The notes beneath the pieces were generated by a model, which was given only the letters and a program-made list of their open reading frames with translations, was not told where the DNA came from and ran no database searches. The translations under genes and the position numbers were made by a program. This document shows, one piece after another, positions 28,187 through 38,355 of a stretch of DNA of 64,000 nucleotides (its first letter is position 1; every line of letters begins with the position of its first letter). This stretch comes from Bacteroidetes bacterium endosymbiont of Geopemphigus sp. (GTDB lineage: Bacteria; Bacteroidota; Bacteroidia; Flavobacteriales; Blattabacteriaceae): positions 1 through 64,000 of the forward strand of contig NZ_PEIH01000005.1 in assembly GCF_002904345.1 (NCBI RefSeq), read 5' to 3'.

Positions 28187-29069
28187 TTATGCCGCTATAG
28201 ACTTGGGATCTAATGCTTTACGACTTCTTATCAGCAGTGTTATAGAAAGCCCTTTTGGTGTGGCTTTCAATAAAACGGCATTGGTACGCGCTCCTGTACG
28301 TTTAGGTACAGATGCTTTTATGAAAAAAAAGATTTCTGCTGAAAATATAGAACGTGTAGTAGATGCAATGCAATCCTACGCTTTACTTATGAAGGTATAC
28401 GATGTAAAAGAATACCTTGCTTATGCCACTTCCGCCATGCGCGATGCCCGAAATAGTCAAGAGATCATCGAAGAGGTACGAAAGCGTTGTGATATTAATA
28501 TAGAGGTGATCGATGGAAGTAAGGAAGCAAATATTATACTCAACACTGAACTAGATGATTACATCGATAAAAAGGGTACTTATTTGTATATAGATGTAGG
28601 AGGTGGAAGTACTGAACTTAACCTTTTTCATAAAGGTAAAATTCTTGCTTCTCACTCTTTTCCTATAGGAAGTGTGCGTTTATTAAATCAATTGGTAAAA
28701 GAAGATTTTCTATCTTCAAACGTGGCTCCCTGGCTGAAGGAGCGCGATTCAGTTCTTAAAAGCGCTGTTGCTATAGGTTCAGGAGGAAACATCAACTGCT
28801 TATTTAAACTCTCCGGTAAGAATGAGCATACGCCTCTTAAGTTTGATGAAGTAAAGACCTGGCGCTCCAGGCTTTCTTTGCTTACTTATGAAGAGCGCGT
28901 TTGTCAATATCATCTTAAGCCGGATCGCGCTGATGTGATCGTTCCGGCTCTGGATATATACTACAGTATTATGAAATATGCAGGCATTGAAAAGATTTAT
29001 ATCCCAAAAATCGGTTTGCCTGATGTTATGATCCAACAAATTTATTGGAATAAACCGGAAATAGTGTGA
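28173..29069 (+). CDS. ppx: Exopolyphosphatase / Ppx-GppA family
   Basis: Ppx/GppA phosphatase of the ASKHA fold, 298 residues, the short form common in Bacteroidota. Motifs: AAIDLGSNALRLLI (phosphate 1), YATSAMRDARNSQEI, the YIDVGGGSTELNLF loop (phosphate 2), SFPIGSVRL and AIGSGGNINCLFKL. Family members cut terminal phosphate from polyphosphate or pppGpp. Coupling to ppk1 by a 14-bp overlap favours polyphosphate. It shares GTGA with the next start. Confidence 0.9.
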   Translation: MKINNYAAIDLGSNALRLLISSVIESPFGVAFNKTALVRAPVRLGTDAFMKKKISAENIERVVDAMQSYALLMKVYDVKEYLAYATSAMRDARNSQEIIEEVRKRCDINIEVIDGSKEANIILNTELDDYIDKKGTYLYIDVGGGSTELNLFHKGKILASHSFPIGSVRLLNQLVKEDFLSSNVAPWLKERDSVLKSAVAIGSGGNINCLFKLSGKNEHTPLKFDEVKTWRSRLSLLTYEERVCQYHLKPDRADVIVPALDIYYSIMKYAGIEKIYIPKIGLPDVMIQQIYWNKPEIV

Positions 29070-30229
29070 ATATTCATCATAATAATTTAATTCAAGGAAT
29101 TCTTGAAGGATTGCGAGCTATATTATTTGAATATCGGTACGCTGATAAAGTGGTAAGGCATCTTCTAAGGAAAAATCGTCTTTGGGGGCGTCGTGACCGA
29201 TCCCAGGTAGCTACGGTTATCTATGATATCGTTCGTTGGAAAAGGCTTGTGAAGGTTATGGCAGGTATAGAGCATTTAACCGAGGAAAATATTCACTTGC
29301 TCTTAAACTATTGGCTCGAGAGAAAGGGACGTGTTCCTACGCTCTCTGAGAGAGCTGCTTTTCCGAGAGCTATAGCCTTATCTATACCCGATACGTTAGA
29401 TACTCTAGGAATGAATGAATTGAAAACTCGTTGGCCTTTGGAAATGGAAGCGCTTAACCAAATTGCCAATACAATCATTCGTGTCAATACACTCAAAATA
29501 GACCGGAAAAGCCTCCAGGAAAGACTTTTTGGAGAAGGGATCATTACAGAAACCTTGGAAGAATATCCTGAGGCTTTGCTGGTAGAGGGTCGAAAAAATT
29601 TGGTCGGAGCCAAATCTTATCGGGAAGGGCTTTTTGAAATTCAAGATGCTTCCTCACAAAAGGTATCTCATTTATTAGATGTTAAGCCGGGTATGCAAAT
29701 TATTGATGCTTGCGCTGGTGCCGGAGGCAAAAGTCTACATCTTGCCGCGCTTATGCAAAATAAAGGTCACATTATTTCTATGGATATTTCCAAAAGTAAA
29801 CTTATTGAATTGAAAAAAAGAGCTTATAGAAATAAGGTATATAATATCCAGACTTTTTGTATAGATCACTCGGATACACAAATACCATCGTTTTATAATT
29901 ATGCCGATCGTTTGCTTTTAGATGTGCCTTGTTCTGGATTAGGCACTTTGCGCCGCCGTCCGGATCTTAAATGGAAATTTAGTAAATCTCAACTTGAAAG
30001 AATTCTTATTTTACAGGCTTGTATTTTAAAAAAATACACTCCTATGCTCAAAAAAGGAGGAAAAATAGTGTATGCTACTTGTTCTATTCTTCCTTCAGAG
30101 AATAGAAAACAGATTAACCAATTTTTAAAAGAGTTCCCTGACTATCGTTGTCTTTCGCAAGAGGAAGTCTCCCCTGCGCAAAGTACTCATGATGGTTTTT
30201 TCATGACGTTAATTGAAAAAGACGCATAA
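29066..30229 (+). CDS. rsmB: 16S rRNA m5C methyltransferase, RsmB/NOP2 family
   Basis: S-adenosylmethionine-dependent rRNA cytosine-C5 methyltransferase of 387 residues. It has an N-terminal NusB-like helical region (RNRLWGRRDRSQVATVIYDI), then the Rossmann methyltransferase domain with IIDACAGAGGKSLHLA (SAM site), the DVPCSGLGTLRRRPD loop (catalytic motif IV Cys) and YATCSILPSEN (motif VI Cys). The start is GTG at 29066, overlapping the ppx TGA. RsmB is favoured over YebU/RsmF because of the NusB-like part. It ends the 21.7-30.2 kb run. Confidence 0.9.
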   Translation: MNIHHNNLIQGILEGLRAILFEYRYADKVVRHLLRKNRLWGRRDRSQVATVIYDIVRWKRLVKVMAGIEHLTEENIHLLLNYWLERKGRVPTLSERAAFPRAIALSIPDTLDTLGMNELKTRWPLEMEALNQIANTIIRVNTLKIDRKSLQERLFGEGIITETLEEYPEALLVEGRKNLVGAKSYREGLFEIQDASSQKVSHLLDVKPGMQIIDACAGAGGKSLHLAALMQNKGHIISMDISKSKLIELKKRAYRNKVYNIQTFCIDHSDTQIPSFYNYADRLLLDVPCSGLGTLRRRPDLKWKFSKSQLERILILQACILKKYTPMLKKGGKIVYATCSILPSENRKQINQFLKEFPDYRCLSQEEVSPAQSTHDGFFMTLIEKDA

Positions 30230-30281
30230 AATATAGAGATCTTAAGACCTTTATATTTGAGAATATACTTAAAGAAATGAC

Positions 30282-32096
30282 TCAATTATTTCTTTCCATT
30301 TGTTTTTTAAGCTTAGCAAGTCCATCAAGATCTCCTAAGGTGGATTTCTCAACGCGTTGCTTTTTCATGACCTCATCAACATTCTTTTTCTCTTCATCGC
30401 GGAAGGTGGAGGTATGAGCTACTACGACCCTCTTAAATTCTTTACTGAATTCTATCACTTTAAAAGGCAGCTCCTCGTCTTTTTTTGCACGTGTTCCGTC
30501 TTGTTTTTCAAGATAACGAAAGGGGGAAAATGCTTGAATATCCTCATCTTCAAATTGAATAGTTGCGCCCTTATCAAATAAATCAGTAATCTTACCGATG
30601 TGAATGCTATCAAGGGCATACTTTTTCTCATAAATCTCCCAAGGATTTTGATTCAATTGTTTATGCCCTATATTCAGGCGTCTACTATTGATATCGAGCT
30701 CCAAAACTACAGTCTCTATAGAATCGCCTACTTTGAAAAGCTCTGAGGCATGTTTTATCTTTTTAGACCACGATAGATCTGAATTGTGCACCATACCATC
30801 TACCCCTTCCTGAAGTTCTACAAATATGCCATAATTAGTAAAATTTCTTATAATACCTAGATGTTTTGAACCTGCTGGGTATTTATTCTTAATATCAATC
30901 CAGGGATCTGGTGTAAGTTGCTTCATACCCAATGACATCTTTCTTTCCTGACGATCAAGCGTAAGTATAACACCTTCTATAACATCATCTACTTTTACAA
31001 AATCTTTTGCTAATCTCAATTGACTAGACCATGACATTTCAGATACATGCAAGAGGGCTTCCACTCCTGGATGCTCTTCGATTTCTACAAACGCACCGTA
31101 TTCAGTTACGGCTGTTATACGACCTTTTATCTTATCTCCAGGTTTAATATTTTCATCTAGATTATCCCACGGATGTGGAAGAAGCTGTTTCATACCGAGT
31201 TGTATGCGATTTTTCTCTTCATTGAAATCCAGAATCACTACTTTAACCTCCTGGTTTATCTTAAGTACCTCTGAAGGGTGATTGATGCGTTTCCAGGAAA
31301 TATCGGTATGATGCACCAGACCATCCACACCTCCCATATCGCAGAAGGCACCATAACCGGTAATATTCTTCACCGTAGCAATGATCACTTGTCCGGGTTG
31401 AAGTTCGGACATAAACTTCTTTTTCTGCTTTTCGATGTCCGCTTCTATAAGGGCTTTATGAGATACCACGATATTTTTGAACTCATGATTAATTTTGATG
31501 ATCTTGAATTCCATCGTTTTATTATAAGCCTCCGTAAAGAAAGCTTCAAAATTTGAAAGTGGCTTATGATCGATTTGAGAACCGGGCATAAAAGCTTCTA
31601 TATGATCAAGCACCTTAACAATCATTCCGCCTTTGGTGCGCCCGGTAATTTTTCCGGTAATGATTTCACCGTTTTTATAGGCCTCTTTGGCACGCTCCCA
31701 AGCGCGCAAAGTTTTCGCTTTTCGATGAGAAAGAATGAGTTGGCCTTTATGTTCGCGCTTTTCCACCATTACATCGATGACATCACCTACTTTAAGATGG
31801 AGATTGTCACGAAATTCGTTTAGGGAAATAACACCTTCAGATTTGAAATTGATATCTACGATGACCTCCTTTTCAAGAATCTTAGTGACCACTCCTTTAA
31901 GTATTTCATGTTCGTTAATAGTGCTCAGATTCTCGTTATAGAGGGCCTTTATTTTTTCTCTTCCTTCTTTTTCTTCACTTTTTATGCCACTTTCATGAAC
32001 GCTCCAGTCGAATTCCTCTAATGGAACATTTATGTTAGAATAGATATTTTTTTCAGCAGTGGTCTTTTTTTTGATTTCTTCTGTCTGTTCAGACAT
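30282..32096 (-). CDS. rpsA: 30S ribosomal protein S1
   Basis: RNA-binding ribosomal protein that helps recruit mRNA to the 30S subunit. The 604 residues contain about six S1 (OB-fold) repeats, with recurring YGAFVEIEE, YGAFCDMGGVDGLVHHTDISW, GVEALLHVSEMSW and DGMVHNSDLSWS motifs and LGMKQL / LSLGMKQLTPDPW linkers. The N-terminal acidic/lysine-rich segment (MSEQTEEIKKKTTAEK) is normal for Bacteroidota S1. In this phylum S1 matters especially because Shine-Dalgarno use is low. Monocistronic, on the minus strand, intact. Confidence 0.96.
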   Translation of the reverse strand: MSEQTEEIKKKTTAEKNIYSNINVPLEEFDWSVHESGIKSEEKEGREKIKALYNENLSTINEHEILKGVVTKILEKEVIVDINFKSEGVISLNEFRDNLHLKVGDVIDVMVEKREHKGQLILSHRKAKTLRAWERAKEAYKNGEIITGKITGRTKGGMIVKVLDHIEAFMPGSQIDHKPLSNFEAFFTEAYNKTMEFKIIKINHEFKNIVVSHKALIEADIEKQKKKFMSELQPGQVIIATVKNITGYGAFCDMGGVDGLVHHTDISWKRINHPSEVLKINQEVKVVILDFNEEKNRIQLGMKQLLPHPWDNLDENIKPGDKIKGRITAVTEYGAFVEIEEHPGVEALLHVSEMSWSSQLRLAKDFVKVDDVIEGVILTLDRQERKMSLGMKQLTPDPWIDIKNKYPAGSKHLGIIRNFTNYGIFVELQEGVDGMVHNSDLSWSKKIKHASELFKVGDSIETVVLELDINSRRLNIGHKQLNQNPWEIYEKKYALDSIHIGKITDLFDKGATIQFEDEDIQAFSPFRYLEKQDGTRAKKDEELPFKVIEFSKEFKRVVVAHTSTFRDEEKKNVDEVMKKQRVEKSTLGDLDGLAKLKKQMERNN

Positions 32097-32243
32097 GTTT
32101 TCGAGGGTATTTTGTATCCTGATCTTTTTCCTTAGAATATTTTTTACGAGGGAAAATAAGGAAAATCAGAAGAGCGTTAAAATGTTATATAAAAGTTTTT
32201 CTATTCATAAATTTCCCGAAAAACTCCTGCGAATCTAATCATT

Positions 32244-32795
32244 TTATTCCTTTTCAAAAAAACTTAAATGAACTCCTCCATATTTTTTCGTATAGCTTGT
32301 ATAAAAGGGAACGTCAGGAACTTTCCATCGACCTGAGTGTTCTAATATCAAGCAACCGGTTTCTTTTATCCAGTCCTTATGCAGAAGAGTTTTAATCAGA
32401 TATTGCAATTTTTCAGCTGAAAGATCATAAGGAGGATCCGAAAAAACCAGATCATAAGGTTTTAAAGGCATCCTACTGAGAAAAACAAAGACATCTTCTT
32501 GAAAAACTTTGCACTGTTCTGTAAGCTGAAATTTCTCTAAAGTGCTCTGAATATATTGTACGCAATGAAAATGGCTGTCTACTGCCTGTACCTCTAATAC
32601 GCCTCTTGAGGCGAATTCACAAGTAATATTTCCTGTTCCACAAAATAAATCTAGTATAATAAGATTCTCTAAATTTCGTTTATGCGATAGAATATTGAAA
32701 AGTCCTTCTTTGGCTCGATCTGTGGTGGGACGCAAAGAAAGATTCTTAGGTGGCGTAAGTTTTCGACCCTTTAGTTTTCCGGAGATAATTCGCAT
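32244..32795 (-). CDS. rsmD: 16S rRNA (guanine966-N2)-methyltransferase
   Basis: RsmD methylates G966 of 16S rRNA in the 30S subunit. At 183 residues it carries the family start MRIISGKLKGRKLTPP, the RPTTDRAKEGLFNIL helix, the SAM-binding LDLFCGTGNITCEFASRG and the catalytic DPPYDL motif. In Flavobacteriia it normally follows a DUF3822 gene; here that neighbour survives only as fragments upstream (32805-33572). Confidence 0.95.
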   Translation of the reverse strand: MRIISGKLKGRKLTPPKNLSLRPTTDRAKEGLFNILSHKRNLENLIILDLFCGTGNITCEFASRGVLEVQAVDSHFHCVQYIQSTLEKFQLTEQCKVFQEDVFVFLSRMPLKPYDLVFSDPPYDLSAEKLQYLIKTLLHKDWIKETGCLILEHSGRWKVPDVPFYTSYTKKYGGVHLSFFEKE

Positions 32796-32804
32796 TCTAA
32801 TGGG

Positions 32805-33572
32805 GATAGTAGATGGTAATAGGTCTGTAAAATTTCGGTTCTAACAAGTAAATAGCGACGAATATTTCCTCCATTTCATATTCATATTACCTAAATAGTA
32901 AGCTAGCAATTCGAAAACGGCATCGTGAGAGCAAATATGTCCACCAATGTATAACCTGGAAGTTTATGCAGACTAAGGCTCCAGCGCTCTGCAGCAAAAA
33001 GCACATAGTAGAGTATTTCTTCTGGAGTATGATAGATAAAATCATTGTAAAGCAACAATTTTTTTCCTTTGAATATTACCATATCAAGCTACCCGGGGTA
33101 AAAAAATAAATGCATTTTCATATTATCCTCTTTACAAGCCAAAGAGGATAATAGCAGAGTACCAAAATGAAAAAGGGAAAATCTGGCATATCTTTTTTTT
33201 ATCGATTATTCAAGCCTTTCGACATAGCTAAAAATTAGCTATGTACCATAGGAAGGAAGATCATTTTTTTTTCAAAGGCGTACGTGCTTTTAAAAAAGCG
33301 TTGAACTCCAGCAATTCTTCCTCTCGCTCTTCTTTACAAAAGACTTCTGGAACAAGCACTTGCCAGCCATTTATAAAACTTATGGCAACTTTTTCAAAAG
33401 ATTCGTTGAGATGCGGATATCGCTCTATATGCTCTTGCATTTGAGTTATCTGCTCATCAAGGGACATCTCATCACACCAGAATCGACCTTTATGCCTTAT
33501 TTTATTACCTTGTACAGTACTAATAAGAAAAACCCATTGCATCAAAGCGAATAGAAAACATGTAGAAAGCAT
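32805..33572 (-). pseudogene. Broken DUF3822-family gene
   Basis: The N-terminal part is open (33261-33572, 103 codons). It ends KVAISFINGWQVLVPEVFCK, then LEFNAFLKARTPLKK, resembling the VIHxNELSTLVPKPLF...YLKFNIKVL region of DUF3822. After a stop the remainder appears in other frames: MVIFKGKKLLLYNDFIYHTP, then EEILYYVLFAAERWSLSL, then LVDIFALT and finally AYYLGNMNMKW. DUF3822 proteins have an actin-like ATPase fold but no settled function and usually precede rsmD, as here. The open half was probably the true start of the gene. Confidence 0.72.
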
Positions 33573-33625
33573 GATATGGTTTTTTTGCTTAAATTTTTAG
33601 ATTTAAAGCACTGTAAAAATAATGC

Positions 33626-33633
33626 TATTTTTG
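33626..33633 (+). promoter_or_regulatory. Putative -7 element for kdsB
   Basis: TATTTTTG matches TAnnTTTG and lies 15 bp before the kdsB ATG; a TTTA about 20 bp upstream is a poor -33 box. Confidence 0.45.
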
Positions 33634-33648
33634 TGAAAAACACATTTT

Positions 33649-34386
33649 ATGAGGTGCATCGCAGCTATACCGGCACGTTACCAGGCCAGTCGTTTTCCAG
33701 GAAAGCTTATGGAGAGGCTTGGTGAGAAAACCGTGATTAGAACTACTTACGAAAGAGTTTCCGCCATGGAATTATTTGATGAGATTATGGTAATTACCGA
33801 CAGCGAGGCTATTTTTCATGAGATGAACAGCCATGGTGCCAGGGTATTGATAAGTCAAAAACAGCACCATACGGGAACTGATCGCATCTCGGAAATTGCT
33901 GAAGATCTAGAGGCTGATATCATTGTTAATGTGCAAGGCGATGAGCCCTTTATAGAGCGCAGGGCGCTCGAAAAGTTGTTAAAGGTTTTCAAGAAAGATA
34001 TTAAGGGGGATATTCAGCTCTCTACCTTGGCGCATCCCTTAAAAGATCCTTTCGATATTCAAAACCCTCATCGGGTGAAGGTGGTTACAGATAAAAATGA
34101 CTTTGCTCTCTATTTTTCGCGTTCGTCTATCCCATATTATAGAGAAGGTGAAGAAAGAGCAGATTACTTAGGACATATAGGTGTGTATGCTTTTCGCAAA
34201 CAAGCTCTCATAGACTTTACCAGTTTACCTATATTAGCTAATGAAAGGGCTGAGCGGCTTGAATGTTTACGTTTTCTTGAGCACGGACGTAAGGTAAAAA
34301 TTGTGAGAACTACCTATAAGGTTATAGGTATTGACACTTTAGAAGATTTACAACGCGCCCGAAAGAAACTTCTTTTTTATAAATAA
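33649..34386 (+). CDS. kdsB: CMP-KDO synthetase (3-deoxy-manno-octulosonate cytidylyltransferase)
   Basis: Activates KDO with CTP for the inner core of lipopolysaccharide. The 245-residue protein shows IPARYQASRFPGKLME (nucleotide-binding loop), VITDSEAIFHEM, a THHTGTDRISE-type segment (HHTGTDRISEIAE), NVQGDEPFIE (metal site) and SRSSIPYYRE, then HIGVYAFRKQAL. Full length and undamaged. With lptB and an MsbA-like exporter it supports a retained Gram-negative LPS layer. A remnant of a monooxygenase gene follows six bases after its stop. Confidence 0.95.
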   Translation: MRCIAAIPARYQASRFPGKLMERLGEKTVIRTTYERVSAMELFDEIMVITDSEAIFHEMNSHGARVLISQKQHHTGTDRISEIAEDLEADIIVNVQGDEPFIERRALEKLLKVFKKDIKGDIQLSTLAHPLKDPFDIQNPHRVKVVTDKNDFALYFSRSSIPYYREGEERADYLGHIGVYAFRKQALIDFTSLPILANERAERLECLRFLEHGRKVKIVRTTYKVIGIDTLEDLQRARKKLLFYK

Positions 34387-34391
34387 AAAAT

Positions 34392-34645
34392 ATGTTAAGT
34401 GTTATCGTGAAAATCACGGCAAAATCTTAAAAAGCAGAGGAGGTTAAAAAAAGTTTATCAGCACTGGTTGTGCCCCCACCCGAAAAGAAGAAGGTTGTAT
34501 TCAATACGATTTGCATCAGAGTCTGGAGGATCAGAGTATTTTCTTTTTCTACGAAATCTTGGAGAGTAAAAATCATTTAGGCCTTCATTTAAATAGTAAA
34601 CATTCTAAAGAATTTTCACAGTATATAGAAGATCTATTTTTTTAG
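34392..34645 (+). pseudogene. Decayed ABM-domain (YgiN-like) monooxygenase
   Basis: ATG 34392 opens MLSVIVKITAKS, then an in-frame TAA, then KAEEVKKSLSALVVPP. A slip in the C-rich run near 34470 moves to TRKEEGCIQYDLHQSLEDQS, then IFFFYEILESKNHLGLHLN and FSQYIEDLFF before the stop at 34643-34645. This is the complete length of an antibiotic-biosynthesis-monooxygenase/quinol monooxygenase protein with just one stop and one frameshift, so it decayed recently. Confidence 0.8.
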
Positions 34646-34689
34646 TAAAATTATAATATTTATCATTTATTTATTTCAATAAACAACCA

Positions 34690-35200
34690 GTAAATTACCG
34701 GAAGAAGCGCCAGCATAATATTATAATTTATTGATGTAAAACAGCTCAGGAAAGGTCCCTAATGTAGGTAAAAGTCCTGAAACTGCTCCTCTCAGGTAAG
34801 CGCTGTATCTTGTATTTCCCAAAGCATTGCGCATTCCGAAAATATAGCTTGGGTAAGCTAAATAAGCGACCGAAAATAACCAGCCGGGCAAGGCAATGGG
34901 AAGCGAAAAACCATCATTTTTAAATTCGGGTCATAGCTATCGCAGCATAAAGAATGCTGCTAATCGCGCTCCGGAAGCCCAGATAGCGCTATAGGAGGGT
35001 CTGTTTTTTTCTGTATAGAGACTCAGAAGAGCCACCCCCCCAGTATAGATCCGAAATAAATGAATAAAAATAAATTGTTGGAGAAATGATTGATCACCAC
35101 CGGTCCAAAAAAATAGAGTGTGAGCATATTAAAAAAAAGATGAGCCCAATCAGCATGCAAAAAACCTGAAGTGAGTAACCTTTCGCATTGCTTTTTCTCA
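34690..35200 (-). pseudogene. Decayed rhomboid-family intramembrane protease
   Basis: Minus-strand frames read LLHADWAHLFFNMLTLYFFG, then PVVINHFSNNLFLFIYFGSI with LGG. After frameshifts come VALLSLYTEKNRPSYSAIWA with SGA (the catalytic Ser loop, normally GASGA), AAIAMT, LPIALPGWLFSVAYLAY, FGMRNALGN and GAVSGLLPTLG. The order is that of a small Bacteroidota rhomboid with an extra AHLGGAVSGL segment. Stops and indels throughout. Confidence 0.78.
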
Positions 35201-35330
35201 AGGATAGTGCTTATATTAAATTTATAGCGATTGAAAAAAATTCATTTTTAAAACCTTTTATGATTATTGTCCAAAGTATAATATGTGCTTGATTCCATTT
35301 TTATAATCTTAAACTGATTTGTTCTCCTTT

Positions 35331-37846
35331 TTAATCCCTTTCGCTTTTTTTACTAGAGAAATTTTCCTCTTTCTCTTTGAAAAGTTCATTTATTTTTATC
35401 GATCGTATAGTCATTTTAGAGAGCACTTTGCCTTTGGTCTTAATATTTTTTACGGGCGTAAATTCAGTAAGGCGTATTCTTTGAGAATTCTTATCTTCTG
35501 TATTACTAGAGGTAAAAATGAGCTCGATATGCGCCTCGGAACATGAAGAAATCCATTGTATGAAAGATTCTCTATGATTTTCTATAAAAAAAGCCTTTGG
35601 GTTTGCTTTTTCATCTATTAAAAAACGTTTAAGAAAATAATTATTTTTTTCTCCGTCGAAGTAAATACAGGAAAACACTTTTCCGGGTTGCCATTTCTCT
35701 AAAAACAAAGGCTTTTCAGTGAAGGATCGTCCCAAATCTATGCGAATAAGCTCTGCTATACCCCTTGGCGATAGAACCAGCAATTGATCCTCTCCTTGAA
35801 AATTTCCTAATAGTTTTCCAACTCCTTCACTATTGAGAGAGTAATTTTCTTCATTAAACCATATTTCCCGAGCCGATAGGGTAGAGGTGCCATAGCTTTT
35901 TAAGCTTATTTTTCTTACCGGATATTTTGTTAGCAGATTACCCTTGGCGTTTTTTCCCTTAATGAGCAACTGGGCAAAATCTATAGTAAAAGATTGTTTT
36001 TTAACGCGTGATCCACCTTTTAAGTATATATCCACTTCGGATTCTCCATTGGTATTGGCTGAGAAGTAAAGCACTTTAGAGCCTTCTTCAGCCTGTATGA
36101 GTTGATATTGATTATCACGTATTAATCCGGTGGCGGTGAATCGCTTCATAAAAACAGGACCTTTTTTCCCGTGTCGATAAATCATATTATAAATAGTTCG
36201 CTCATCTTTCTTCTTCCATAGACCAACATATAAGATATCTTTGCCTACAAATGCCTTTTCTGATACGCGTGTAATCATCATTACTCCGTTTTTTCGAAAA
36301 ATGATCACCTCATCCAAATCAGAGCATTCAAACAAAAATTCCTCTTTTTTTAGTGTCGTTCCGATAAATCCTTCTCGGTAATTTATATAAAGATTGATAT
36401 TGGGCAAGGCAACGCTCGCCAGGTGTATATTTCTCAAAACGAACGATTTGTGTTTTTCTCTCACGGGTTTCGCCGTATTTCTTACGAAGATTATTAAAAT
36501 ATTTTATAGCATAATCTGTAAGATAAGCCAGATGTCTTTTCGTTTGAATAATCTTTATCTCAAATTTTTTAATGATTTCTTGTGATTTATCCAGATCAAA
36601 ACGTGAAATTCTTTTAATGCGTATTTAGGTCAATCGACTTAAATCTTCTTTTCGGTAACCTCCCGAAATAGTTTCTTCGTATTGGGTGCCAAACCTTTAT
36701 GGATGCCGTTAAGCACACCATCCCAGGTTTCTTGCTCCTCAATTTTGCGATAGATCCACTCCTCGATAAAGATGTGTTCAAGACAAGCTGAATGCCAGGC
36801 CCCTCCTGGGCATCATGCAAAGTGATCTCCAATTCCTTTCTAAGCAACGATACGGTATGATCTATAGTTTTTCTGAGGATATCAGAGACTCTGAGGAAGA
36901 GCGCGGTTTTTCTTCGTCGATAACACCAGGCTTTTGGCGACACGGAGATCTCACAATCGGTAAAGGCATAGAGAGCTGAGATGGTTTTCTGCACATCACT
37001 TCCCGAAGCTAGATGTATGAGAACTTCGACCTTATCAGAGGTGTTGTCTTCGATTTTATGAATTTTAATCTTGCCCTTTTCATTTGCTTTAATAATGGAT
37101 TCAATAAGGGAAGGTGTAGAAGTTCCAAAAGGAATTTTATTGATGATCACAGCTGGTTCAAGCTTTTTTGTCGAATAGCAAGCGCTCGAATTTTTAAACG
37201 ACCGCCTCTTTGTACGTCATTGTATTGGCTGATATCTATAAGCCCAGCGGTAGGAAAATCAGGATAAAGTTCGAATTTTTTTTCACATAAATGGGCGATG
37301 GTCGCATTAATTAGTTCATTGAAATTATGAGGAAAAATTTTAGTGGAGAGCCCTACAGCAATACCTTCAACTCCCTGGGCTAAAAGAATGGGGAATTTTA
37401 CTGGCAGATAAACCGGCTCTTTATTTCTTCCATCATAAGAAGACTGCCATTGGGTAATTTTCGGATCAAAGAGGACCCTCCAGGGCAAAAGAGCTCAGAC
37501 GCGCTTCTATATATCTTGCCGCGGCAGCGCGCGATCTCCTGTATAAATATTGCCCCAGTTCCCCCTGTATCGATTAGAAGTTCTTTTTTCCCGATTTGCA
37601 CCATAGCGTCAGCTATAGAGACATCGCCGTGGGGATGATACTTCATAGTATTTCCTACCACGTTGGCTACTTTATTATAGCGGCCGTCCTCAAGAGTTCC
37701 CAGAGAGAATGCATTACCCTTCTCTGTACGGGTTTAAGACCATCGTAAAGGGAAGGAATAGCGCGTTCTAAAATAACGTAGGAAGCATAATCGAGAAACC
37801 AATCCTGATAAAGATCAGAGATTTTAATATGTTCAATAGGAGGCAT
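35331..37846 (-). pseudogene. parC: Fragmented topoisomerase IV subunit A
   Basis: ATG 37846 begins MPPIEHIKISDLYQDW and FLDYASYVIL, the usual Bacteroidota ParC start. Pieces follow in at least five frames: GLKPVQRR, ANVVGNTMKYHPHGDVSIAD with AMVQIGKKELLIDTGG, VYLPVKFPILLAQGVEGIAV with GLSTKIFPHN, FPTAGLIDISQYNDVQRGG, then VIINKIPFGTSTPSLIESI. A long open 3' piece (35331-36464, 377 codons) holds the C-terminal domain: LYINYREGFIGTTLKKEEF and VGKDILYVGLWKKKDER. The catalytic-Tyr segment falls in a damaged stretch. The enzyme normally decatenates daughter chromosomes. It cannot be made intact. Confidence 0.88.
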
Positions 37847-37879
37847 TTGCGCTTTATCTGTGTGTTTTCTGTATGATTT

Positions 37880-38200
37880 TCTTCAATGAGTCTTTGAGGG
37901 TCTGAATTTGATTTTCATTCAGATAACTAGTGTTGTGCGTTGACTTAATATAACCGGATGGGGGGATGATATATAAAGGATAAGGTTTTTTTCAGGATAA
38001 AGTTTTCGATCTTAAAGTCAAGCAGTTTATCTTCGGGAACTTCAAGTGGAATTCCCTCGAGGGAAAAATTTCGTTAAAAACGAATTGGGGTTTCTTACGT
38101 TGATTACTTTTCCTTCGCTATCGTAGATAAAATTCGGATGACCTCTCAAGTTCCAGAGCAATAGAAGTAAGAATGAAGTCTAGCATATTTTAAAAATATA
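37880..38200 (-). pseudogene. Degraded small gene between parE and parC remnants
   Basis: Minus-strand frames give LLLWNLRGHPNFIYDSEGKV with INVRNPNSF, then (after a shift) IPLEVPEDKLLDFKIENFI and LKKTLSFIYHPP. The protein-like content suggests a former gene in the par cluster; I do not recognise its family. Confidence 0.4.
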
Positions 38201-38355
38201 TTGTCGTTGGAATCTGTATTTAATAAAATAGACAAAGAAAGAGCAATCAGAAGCGTGCATAATAGAATAAAATAGACCATATCTGCTTTCCAGATGATCT
38301 TTGTATTGTCAATTTTTATAAGAGTGATTTTTAATTTGACTTTATAGTAGTTTCT

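Noticed and set aside
35331-36464. 377-codon open frame considered as an independent gene
   Set aside because: Its content is the ParC C-terminal domain, and the upstream ParC pieces precede it in order; it is the 3' part of the pseudogene.
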